NCBI RefSeq assembly: GCF_900105175.1
Contig: NZ_LT629771.1
Coordinates: forward strand, 992,001 to 1,056,000
Source of the DNA: Jiangella sp. DSM 45060
GTDB lineage: Bacteria > Actinomycetota > Actinomycetes > Jiangellales > Jiangellaceae
Length of the DNA stretch: 64,000 bases
Reading direction: 5' to 3'
Below are positions 27,846 to 35,772 of the stretch, in pieces. A program made the translations under genes and the position numbers. How positions within the stretch are numbered: position 1 is the first letter of the stretch; every line of letters starts with the position of its first letter. The notes under the pieces are model-generated. The model saw nothing but the letters and a program-made list of their open reading frames with translations. It was not told the origin of the DNA and made no database searches.

Positions 27846-30800
27846 TCAGCCGGCGGCGTCGAAAGGCAGCAGCCGTGCGGCGAGCTCGCTCCGCGACTGG
27901 CAGCCGAGCTTGCGCAGCACGCTGGACACGTGGCTCTCGACCGTCCGAGGCGACAGGAAGAGGTCGGCGGCGATCTCGCGGTTGGTCCGGCCCTTCGCCG
28001 CCAGGACGGCGATCTCGTGCTCGCGGGCGGACAGGTCCAGCCCGCCGGAGCGCCGGCCGCCGCGCCACGGGTACGGGACGGCGACGCCGTGGCGGCGCAT
28101 CGCACTGGTCACCCGGGCGACGTCGCGGGTCGCGTGGAGGTCGGCGTAGCCGCGGAGGGCGTGTTCGAGCAACGCACCGCCGGACTCCTCGCCGCCGGCG
28201 CCTCCGGGCTTCTCGCCGCTGGCCCCGCCGGGCTTCTCGCCGCTGGCCCCGCCGGGCTTCTCGCCGCCGGTGCGGCCGGGTTTGTCGCCGCTGGGGCGGC
28301 TGGGTTCTTCGCGGCCGGCGTCGCCGGTCACTCTGCTGCCGGCGTCGCCCGACTCGACGCCGCCGTGGCCGCCGGGTTCGTCGCCGCCGGTGCGGCCGGG
28401 TTTGTCGCCGCTGTGGCGGCCGGGCTCTTCGCCACCGGCGTCGCCGGTCACTCTGCTGCCGGCGTCGCCGGACTCGACGCCGCCGTGGCGGCCGGGCTCT
28501 TGGCCGCCGGCGCCGTGGGGCTCCTCGCCGCTGGGGCGGCTGGGTTCGCCGCTTTGGCGGCCGGGCTCTTTGCCGCCGGCGCCGCTGGACCTTTCGCCGC
28601 CGGTGCCGCCGGGCTTCTCGCCGCCGGTGCGGCCGGGCGCCTCGCAGCGCCATTCGCCGAGCCGCTCCGTCGCCCGCAACTCCTCGTACCGCAGCCCGGC
28701 CGCGGCGAGCGTCGTCCGCGCGGCCGACTGCAGCGCGTCCGCCCGCGCCGCGTCCCCGGCGGCCCGCGCCAGCACCGCCTGGCACCCCCGCAGCGCGGCC
28801 GATGCCAGCGGCGCGTCGACGTCGCCGAGCTCGGCCGCCAGCGCGTCGACCCACTCGGCGGCCCGTTCCGCCGTCCCCGCCGCGGCGTGGGCGTCGACCA
28901 GGCAGGCCACCGCGGGCGCCGCCCAGATCCAGTGCCCCTTCGCCAGCGCGAGCTCCAGCCCCGCCGTCGCCTGCTCCATGGCGCCGTCCACGTCGTCGAG
29001 CCCCAGCAGCAGCCGCGACAGAGCCGACCGCGCCGGCACCAGCGGCCATACCGCGCCCAGCCGCTCGGTCGTCGCGATGAGCTCGCGCAGCCGCTCGGCC
29101 GCGGCGGCCGTCTCGCCGCTCGCGGCCAGCAGCGTGGCGTGCAGGAGCTCGCCGTCCAGCGCGGCGGCGCCGAACCGCGTCGCCGCGAGGGCCCGGGCCC
29201 GGCCGGCCAGCCCGTCCCAGCTCCCGGCGGCGTGGTCGACGGACACGGCGACCAGCTCGATGACCTCGGTGACGCGCACGTACTCGGCCCGCGCCGCCAC
29301 CCGCCGGCCCTCGGCCAGCAGCGAGCCGGCCCTCCTGACGTGCCCGGTGTGCAGCGCCGCCTGGGCCCAGTTGACGCAGGCGCGGGCGTGCTCGCGGGGA
29401 TGCGCGACCAGGAGGTCGTCGGTGCGGAACTCGTCGACGAGCGTCCAGCCGGCCGGGTCGCCCTGCTCCAGCAGCAACGACACCTGCGTGATGCGCGCCG
29501 CCAGCCGCACCTCGGGCCGTCCGCTGCGCTCGGCCGCCCGTTCGGCCTGTTCGTACCGGGCCGTGTGCTCGCGCAGGTGCCGACCGACGACGGTCTCGGG
29601 CGCCGCCAGGACGGCGAGCGCGCGGGTCAGCAGCGCCGGCCGGTCGCCGAGGTCCTCGACCGCGCGCTCGATCTCGAGGTACCCGTCGCGCGCCCGCCCG
29701 GCCTGGCGCAGCGCGCGCCCCAGCGCGAACCGCAGTTCGCCCCGGCTGCCCGGCGGCAGGCCGGGGGTCTGCAGCAGCCGTTCCAGGATCGGCACCGCCT
29801 CGGTGTGCGCGAGCCCGTCGACGGCGGCTCGGCCGAGCTTGGCGGCCAGCCGCAGCCGCACCTCCAGCGGCGCGTCGACGGCGGTCGCGTCGAGCAGGAA
29901 GCGCGCGGCCAGCGCGTCGTCGCCGTGGCTGACGGCCTGGTCGGCGGCGAGCTCGGCGTAATGGACGAACGCCGCGGTGTCGCCGGCGTGCTGCCGGTGG
30001 TGCGCGACTCGGCCCAGCGGTAGCGGGTCGCCGCGGCGTTCGACGGCCTCGGCGACCGACCGGTGCAGCCAGCGCCGGGTCGCCACGGGCAGCGACTCGT
30101 ACACGATCTGCTGCGCCAGGACGTGCCGGAACCGGCTCTGCCCGTCGTGCTCGTGCAACAGCCCGGCCGACTCCGCCGCCGCCAGCGCGGCCACGACCTG
30201 GGCGTCGTCGCGTCCGATCACCTCACTGATCAACCGGGGATCAACGGTGAGACCGTCGACGGCGGCGACGGCGAGCACCTCGGTCGCGGCGGGGTCCAGC
30301 GCGGCCAGCCGTTCGCGGACGACGTCGCGCAGGGCGGTCGGGACGGCGAGCCCGGAGAGCGCGTCGGCGCGCCGGGCCACCGCGTCGGCCGGTTCGCGTT
30401 CGAGCAGCGTGCGCAGCACCTCCTCGACGACGAACGGGATGCCGCCGGTCTTGTCGGCCAGCGCGGCGGCCGTGCGGGCGGGGACGTCGGTGCCGAGGAT
30501 GCGCCGGGCCAGCTCGCCGACGTCGTCGACGCCGAGGGGAGTGAGCTCGACCGACAGCGCCGGCCCGGACGGCGCCCGCGCGAACGCCTCGCCCAGCGGC
30601 GGCGGCCCGGCCTCGGTCCGCGCCGTCACGACGACGGACAGCCGCGGCGGCTGGTGCGCGGCGAGGAAGGTGAGGAAGTCGAGGGTGCCGGCGTCGGCCC
30701 AGTGCGCGTCCTCGACCACCAGCACCGCCGGGCCGAGCCGGTCGAGCAATTCCGTTGCGGCACGGAACACTCGATGCATGACGGCGCGCTGATCGTCCAG

Positions 30801-31160
30801 TGGCGGAGGCGGCGCGGGCAGGCGATCGGCGATCTCCGGAACCAGCGGCGCGAGCGCGCCGACGACCGGGCTGAGCGTGCGGGGGTCGAGGGCGGCGCCG
30901 TGCGCACGGACGGCGCCGAGCAACGGCCCCAGCGGGAACGGCTCGCGCAGGTGCTCGCAGTGGCCGACCAGGACGCGCCGTCCGCCCAGGTCGGAGCGGA
31001 TCAGCTCGCGTACCAGGCGGCTCTTGCCGATGCCGGACTCACCGGCGACGACCACCCGCGCCGGCGGCGCCGTGACGGCCGCGCGCACCCGGGCCAGCTC
31101 GGCGTCGCGTCCGACGAGGACCGGCGACCCCCAGTGGTCAGAAATGGCGGCGACTCCCAT
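27846..31160 (-). CDS. LuxR-family ATP-dependent regulator (LAL/MalT type) with collagen-like insert
   Basis: A 1104-residue regulator. Residues 40-47 are a Walker A (GESGIGKS) in an AAA ATPase domain; LLVVEDAHWAD-like VVEDAHWADAGT (about residues 145-155) is the Walker B. TPR-type helical repeats fill about 330-830. About residues 836-1000 are a low-complexity Gly/Pro/Glu/Lys linker (GGEKPGGTGG, GAGGQEPGRHGG units) not normal for this family. The C-terminal LuxR helix-turn-helix (1040-1104) reads LSAREHEIAVLAAKGRTN. ATG 31160 is chosen since Walker A follows directly; GTG 31163 is possible. It is divergent from the subtilase gene, a likely target. The ligand is unknown. Confidence 0.85.
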   Translation of the reverse strand: MGVAAISDHWGSPVLVGRDAELARVRAAVTAPPARVVVAGESGIGKSRLVRELIRSDLGGRRVLVGHCEHLREPFPLGPLLGAVRAHGAALDPRTLSPVVGALAPLVPEIADRLPAPPPPLDDQRAVMHRVFRAATELLDRLGPAVLVVEDAHWADAGTLDFLTFLAAHQPPRLSVVVTARTEAGPPPLGEAFARAPSGPALSVELTPLGVDDVGELARRILGTDVPARTAAALADKTGGIPFVVEEVLRTLLEREPADAVARRADALSGLAVPTALRDVVRERLAALDPAATEVLAVAAVDGLTVDPRLISEVIGRDDAQVVAALAAAESAGLLHEHDGQSRFRHVLAQQIVYESLPVATRRWLHRSVAEAVERRGDPLPLGRVAHHRQHAGDTAAFVHYAELAADQAVSHGDDALAARFLLDATAVDAPLEVRLRLAAKLGRAAVDGLAHTEAVPILERLLQTPGLPPGSRGELRFALGRALRQAGRARDGYLEIERAVEDLGDRPALLTRALAVLAAPETVVGRHLREHTARYEQAERAAERSGRPEVRLAARITQVSLLLEQGDPAGWTLVDEFRTDDLLVAHPREHARACVNWAQAALHTGHVRRAGSLLAEGRRVAARAEYVRVTEVIELVAVSVDHAAGSWDGLAGRARALAATRFGAAALDGELLHATLLAASGETAAAAERLRELIATTERLGAVWPLVPARSALSRLLLGLDDVDGAMEQATAGLELALAKGHWIWAAPAVACLVDAHAAAGTAERAAEWVDALAAELGDVDAPLASAALRGCQAVLARAAGDAARADALQSAARTTLAAAGLRYEELRATERLGEWRCEAPGRTGGEKPGGTGGERSSGAGGKEPGRQSGEPSRPSGEEPHGAGGQEPGRHGGVESGDAGSRVTGDAGGEEPGRHSGDKPGRTGGDEPGGHGGVESGDAGSRVTGDAGREEPSRPSGDKPGRTGGEKPGGASGEKPGGASGEKPGGAGGEESGGALLEHALRGYADLHATRDVARVTSAMRRHGVAVPYPWRGGRRSGGLDLSAREHEIAVLAAKGRTNREIAADLFLSPRTVESHVSSVLRKLGCQSRSELAARLLPFDAAG
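28165..28655 (-). repeat. Degenerate 15- to 18-bp repeats coding a Gly/Pro-rich linker
   Basis: Within the LuxR-type regulator, repeats of the ccgggcttctcgccgctg type encode GGEKPGG / SGEKPGGA / DAGSRVTGDAGG units. Two roughly 120-bp blocks (containing ggcgtcgccggtcactctgctgcc) are near-identical, showing a recent internal duplication. Confidence 0.85.
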
Positions 31161-31285
31161 CACCAGGGGCGCGTGGCCGGGCTCCGTGGCGCCATGCGGG
31201 CATTTGTCAGTGTAGGTCACGGATGTTGTGATCCGGGGTCCGTCGCTACGGTGCCGACCACACCCGCGAGCGAGAGGGAGCCCCC

Positions 31286-34200
31286 ATGCAGCGACGGGCA
31301 GTGTGGACGAGACGGCGCACGGCGGCGGTGATCGCGGCGGCCGGGCTGATGGTGGCGTCGGCGCCCGCCGGCGGTGCGGCCGAACCCGGCGGCGGTGCGG
31401 CCGAACCCGGCGGCGGTGTCGCCGAACCCGGCGCAGACGTTGAGCCGAAGACGTACGTCGTCCAGATGGCGCTGGACCCGGTCGCGACCTACGACGGCGG
31501 AGTCGGCGGTCTCGAGGCGACCCGCGCCGAGCCCGGCGAGGACGTCGACCCGGAGGCGCCGGAGGTCGTCGAGTACGCCGGGCACCTGCAGGAGCAGCAG
31601 CTCGACGCGCTGGACGAGGTCGGCGCCGAGCCGCTCTACCACTTCGTCTTCGCCTTCGACGGGTTCGCGGCCGAGCTGACGCAGGACCAGGCGGCCGAGC
31701 TGGCGGCACGGCCGGACGTCGTCGCCGTCACCGAGGACACCAAGCGCGAGATCGACACGTCGTCGACGCCGTCCTTCCTCGGCTTGGACGACGACGGCGG
31801 GCTGTGGGAGCAGCTCGGTGGGCCGGTCGGGTCGCTGCGTGAGCCCGGGGCCGGCGAGGACGTCGTCATCGGCATCATCGACACCGGCATCTGGCCGGAC
31901 GCGAAGAGCTTCACCGACCGCGACGAGCGGGGCCGGCGCACCTACGTGTCGCGGCCGTTCGGCTTCCGCGGTGCCTGCGTGCCCGCCGCCGACGGCTCGT
32001 GGGCGGCGAACGACTGCAACGCGAAGCTGCTCTCCGCCCGTCACTACAACGCGGGCTGGGGCGGCGACGAGGGCGTCGCCGAGCAGCTGCCCTGGGAGTT
32101 CGTGTCGCCGCGCGACTACAACGGGCACGGCACGCACACCGCGTCGACCGCCGGCGGCAACCACGGCGTCGCGACGACCGGCGCGGCCGCGGCGTTCGGG
32201 CCGATCAGCGGCATCGCGCCGCGCGCCCGCATCGCCGCCTACAAGGCGCTGTGGTCGACCGAGGACGGGTCGACGGCGGGCGGCTACGACTCCGACCTGG
32301 TGGCCGCGGTCGACCAGGCGGTGGCCGACGGCGTCGATGTCATCAACTACTCCGTGTCGGGCACCAGCACCGACTTCCTCGACCCGGTCGAGGTGGCGTT
32401 CCTCAACGCGGCCGACGCGGGCGTGTTCGTCGCCGCGTCCGCCGGGAACGACGGGCCCACCGGCGGCACCGTCGCGCACCCGAGCCCGTGGGTGACCACG
32501 GTCGCGGCCGGGACGCACGACCGCGCGACGTCCGGCGCGGCGACCCTGGGCGACGGGACGCGGCTGACCGGCGCGTCCGTCGCGGCGACGCAGGCCGGCC
32601 CCGCGCCGCTGGTCGACGCGGCCGCCGCCGGGCTGGCCGGCGCCGACCCGACGGCCGTCGCGCAGTGCTGGTCGGCCGGGGACAACGGCGGCGCCGCCGT
32701 GCTCGACCCGGCCGTCGTCACCGGCAAGATCGTGGTCTGCGACCGCGGCGTCACCCCGCGCGTCAGCAAGAGCAAGGCCGTCGCGGAGGCCGGCGGCATC
32801 GGGATGATCCTGGTCAACACCGGCGCGGAGTCGCTGAACACCGACTTCCACTCGGTGCCGACGGTGCACGTCGAGGACACCGTCCGCGACGCGCTGAAGG
32901 CGTACGCCGCGACGGAGGGCGCGACGGCGACCGTCCACGCCGCCGCGTTCGGTGAGACCCCGGCACCGCGCGTCGCCGACTTCTCCTCGCGCGGCCCGCT
33001 GACGGCCGGCGCCGGCGACCTGCTCAAGCCCGACGTCGTCGCGCCGGGTCAGGACATCCTGGCCGCCGTCGCGCCGCCGGGGCACAACGGCATGGACTTC
33101 GACCTGTCCAGCGGCACGTCGATGTCCGCACCGCACGTCGCCGGCCTGGCCGCGCTGCTGGCCGACCGGCACCCGGACTGGTCGCCGATGATGATCAAGT
33201 CCGCGCTGATGACGACCGGTTTCGACGTGCTGGACAGCGACGGCGCCGACCCCGCGACGATGTTCGCGCAGGGCGCCGGGCACGTCGCGCCGACCCGCGC
33301 GGCCGACCCCGGCCTGGTCTACGACAGCGACGCCGACCACTGGCTCGCGTTCCTGTGCGGCGCCACCCGCGGCGTCGAGGAGGAGATCTGCGCCTCCCTG
33401 GAGTCCGCGGGCTTCTCGCTGGAGCCGAGCGACTTCAACGGCGCGTCCATCGCGATCGGGCGGGTCTCGAACAGCGAGACCGTGACCCGGACGGTGACGA
33501 ACGTCGGGTCGTCGGACGCGACCTACCGCGCGTCCGTCGAGGGCCTGGACGGCATCGACGTCACCGTCACGCCCAGCTCGCTGACGCTGGCGCCGGGCGA
33601 GAGCGCGTCGTTCACCGTCACCTTCGACGTCGTGTCGCCGGCGCTGAACGCGTACCTCGGCGGGCGGCTGACCTGGACCGACGGCACCCACGACGTCCGG
33701 TCGCCGATCGTCCTGCGGGCCGGCGGCGAGGACTGGGAGGCGCGGTACGACGGTCCGGCCAGCGCGTTCGGGGCCGCGGTGGACGAGGGGCAGGAGGCGC
33801 TGCTGTCGCCGTCCGGTGACCGTCTGTACGTGGCCGGGAACGGCCTGCCGGCCCTGCCGGGGACGCTGCGGCCGGACTACGTGACCGCCGCGTACGACCC
33901 GGAGACCGGCGACGAGCTGTGGGCGAACCGCTTCGACGGTCCCGTGCAGGGCGCCGACGAGCTGGGCGGCTTCGGCGTCAGCCCGTCCGGCGACACCGTG
34001 TACGTCACGGGGAGCTCGTCCGGCGAGGGCGGCGACAGCGACGTCGTCACGATCGCGTACGACGGCGCCACCGGCGAGCAGCTGTGGCTGGCGCGCTACG
34101 ACGGGCCCGCCGCGGCCGGCGACAGCGGCGGCGGCCTGACCGTGAGCCCGTCCGGCGACACCGTCTACGTCGCCGGCACGGCCGCCACCTCCGTCGACGA

Positions 34201-35095
34201 CGAGGGCACGCACCTCGACTACGTGACGCTCGCCTACGACGCGGCGACCGGCGCGCAGCAGTGGGCGACGCTCTACGACGGGCCGGCCGCCGGCACCGAC
34301 GACGCACGCGCCATCGCCGTCAGCCCGGCCGGTGACGCCGTCGTCGTGACCGGTCAGAGCCGCGGCGTCGGGACCGGCCTGACCGACTGGGGCACCGTGG
34401 CGTACGACGCCGCGACCGGCGCGCAGCGGTGGGACGTGCTGCACAACGGGTCCGACAACGGCATCGACGTGGCCGGCACCCTGGTCGTCGCCGGCTCCAC
34501 GGTGGTCGTGTCCGGGTCGCACGACGGCGGCGCGACCAGCACCGACTGGGCGACGACCGGGTACTCGCTGTCGACGGGTGACGAGCTGTGGCAGCAGACC
34601 TACGACGGCGGCCCCGGCGACACGGACGTCCCGCGCAAGGTCGTCGTCACGCCCTCCGGTGACACCGTCGTCGTGACGGGCAACTCGTGGGGGAGCGGGA
34701 CGGGCAGCGACTACGCCACCGTCGCCTACGCCGTCGCGTCCGGGGAGCAGCAGTGGGCCGCACGGCACGACGGAACCGCCAGCGCACTGGACATCGCGTG
34801 GGACGTCGCGTTGACGCCGGACGGTGCGTACGCGGTGGTCACGGGGCAGAGCGACACGGCCGGGACCGGGCCCGACTACCTGACGATCGCCTACTCCGTT
34901 GCGTCGGGTGAGCAGGTCTGGACCGGCCAGTACGACGCGGCCGGCTCTCCCGACGTCGCCGCCGGCGTGGCCGTCGACACCGCCCCCGACGGTGGCCGCC
35001 GGGTGTTCGTCACCGGCGGCAGCTCCATCTCCCTCGGCCTCGTCACCAGCAACGTCGACATGGCGACCATCGCCTACCTCGACCCGTGGGAGTGA
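31286..35095 (+). CDS. Secreted subtilisin-like (S8) peptidase fused to a beta-propeller
   Basis: A 1269-residue exported serine protease. A signal peptide (residues 1-31) is followed by an inhibitor-like propeptide (about 50-150). The S8 catalytic triad is Asp199 (GIIDTGIWP), His281 (GHGTHTAS) and Ser612 (SGTSMSAP), with Asn in ASAGNDGP. A protease-associated domain is inserted between His and Ser (about 440-540, CDRGVTPR). A fibronectin-like domain (about 700-810) leads into eight propeller units (about 815-1269), each with a SPSGDTVYVTG-like strand and a YDAATGEQLW-like motif. No cell-wall anchor is visible. TACGGT (31247-31252) is a candidate -10; the gagggag ribosome site precedes the ATG. 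It is divergent from the LuxR-type regulator. Confidence 0.9.
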   Translation: MQRRAVWTRRRTAAVIAAAGLMVASAPAGGAAEPGGGAAEPGGGVAEPGADVEPKTYVVQMALDPVATYDGGVGGLEATRAEPGEDVDPEAPEVVEYAGHLQEQQLDALDEVGAEPLYHFVFAFDGFAAELTQDQAAELAARPDVVAVTEDTKREIDTSSTPSFLGLDDDGGLWEQLGGPVGSLREPGAGEDVVIGIIDTGIWPDAKSFTDRDERGRRTYVSRPFGFRGACVPAADGSWAANDCNAKLLSARHYNAGWGGDEGVAEQLPWEFVSPRDYNGHGTHTASTAGGNHGVATTGAAAAFGPISGIAPRARIAAYKALWSTEDGSTAGGYDSDLVAAVDQAVADGVDVINYSVSGTSTDFLDPVEVAFLNAADAGVFVAASAGNDGPTGGTVAHPSPWVTTVAAGTHDRATSGAATLGDGTRLTGASVAATQAGPAPLVDAAAAGLAGADPTAVAQCWSAGDNGGAAVLDPAVVTGKIVVCDRGVTPRVSKSKAVAEAGGIGMILVNTGAESLNTDFHSVPTVHVEDTVRDALKAYAATEGATATVHAAAFGETPAPRVADFSSRGPLTAGAGDLLKPDVVAPGQDILAAVAPPGHNGMDFDLSSGTSMSAPHVAGLAALLADRHPDWSPMMIKSALMTTGFDVLDSDGADPATMFAQGAGHVAPTRAADPGLVYDSDADHWLAFLCGATRGVEEEICASLESAGFSLEPSDFNGASIAIGRVSNSETVTRTVTNVGSSDATYRASVEGLDGIDVTVTPSSLTLAPGESASFTVTFDVVSPALNAYLGGRLTWTDGTHDVRSPIVLRAGGEDWEARYDGPASAFGAAVDEGQEALLSPSGDRLYVAGNGLPALPGTLRPDYVTAAYDPETGDELWANRFDGPVQGADELGGFGVSPSGDTVYVTGSSSGEGGDSDVVTIAYDGATGEQLWLARYDGPAAAGDSGGGLTVSPSGDTVYVAGTAATSVDDEGTHLDYVTLAYDAATGAQQWATLYDGPAAGTDDARAIAVSPAGDAVVVTGQSRGVGTGLTDWGTVAYDAATGAQRWDVLHNGSDNGIDVAGTLVVAGSTVVVSGSHDGGATSTDWATTGYSLSTGDELWQQTYDGGPGDTDVPRKVVVTPSGDTVVVTGNSWGSGTGSDYATVAYAVASGEQQWAARHDGTASALDIAWDVALTPDGAYAVVTGQSDTAGTGPDYLTIAYSVASGEQVWTGQYDAAGSPDVAAGVAVDTAPDGGRRVFVTGGSSISLGLVTSNVDMATIAYLDPWE

Positions 35096-35169
35096 GTGAC
35101 GGCTGATCCTTGCGCCGCGGCGGTGGGGCGGTCCTCCGCCTCACCGCCGCTCGCAAGGTGATCCGCAGC

Positions 35170-35209
35170 CTGGCCGGGGCGCGCCGCCGCAGCGGTGCGC
35201 CCCGGCCAG
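35170..35209 (+). terminator. Hairpin after the subtilase gene
   Basis: Arms 35170-35182 and 35197-35209 pair over 13 bp (CTGGCCGGGGCGC type) across a 14-nt loop, about 75 bp after the stop. Confidence 0.65.
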
Positions 35210-35253
35210 CCACTGTCCCCAAACCCGCCGCCATCCCGCCACCCCGGGTCGCC

Positions 35254-35435
35254 CGGCACCTGCCGCCTGACGGGGCACCTGCTCGGTCCGCCTGGCACCT
35301 GCTCGGTCCGCCTGGCACCTACCGGTCCGTCGTGCACCTGCTCGGGCCCGTCTGGCACCTGCTCGGGTCCGTCTGGCACCTGGTGGCTGGCGGGGCAACC
35401 TGCGCGGGTCCGTCTGGCACCTGCCCGTCGTGGAG
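35254..35435 (+). repeat. Intergenic array of about eight 20-bp repeats
   Basis: Units of the form ggcacctgctcgggtccgtct repeat head to tail with variation, plus related copies at 35500-35545. No cas genes, no spacers of constant size and no coding potential, so it is a tandem GC-rich repeat between the subtilase and recQ genes. Confidence 0.8.
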
Positions 35436-35772
35436 CGGTCAGATGTCTGCCGGTCCACGGGGTACCCGCTCAGGCGGGTGCGCGTCCGCGCGGCCCCTTG
35501 GGCACGTGCTCGGGTCCGTCGGGCACCTGCCGCTCATCGGGCTCTGCCGGATCGGCACACCTCCGCCCCCGGCCAGGACTCGGCATCCAGGCAGCGGGCG
35601 AGTAGGCAGCGCCGGTCAGAGGCTCCTCGAGTCGTCCCGGCAGCCTGCGTAGCGCCCGGCGTGGCTCGCCTCGTACGTGGCTCGTCCACAACCCGAACGA
35701 GTTCGCCGAGTTGTCCACAATCGGCCCGAGGGCGGTGGCGACCGGCCGGATCCGGCAGCTAGCGTCGCAGGC

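Noticed and set aside
27751-29080. Arg-rich frames overlapping the LuxR-type regulator insert
   Set aside because: Low-complexity shadows of the Gly/Pro repeat region; the regulator frame is supported at both ends by its ATPase and HTH domains.
35254-35435. CRISPR-like array
   Set aside because: Repeats are contiguous and degenerate, without uniform spacers, and no cas genes are present.
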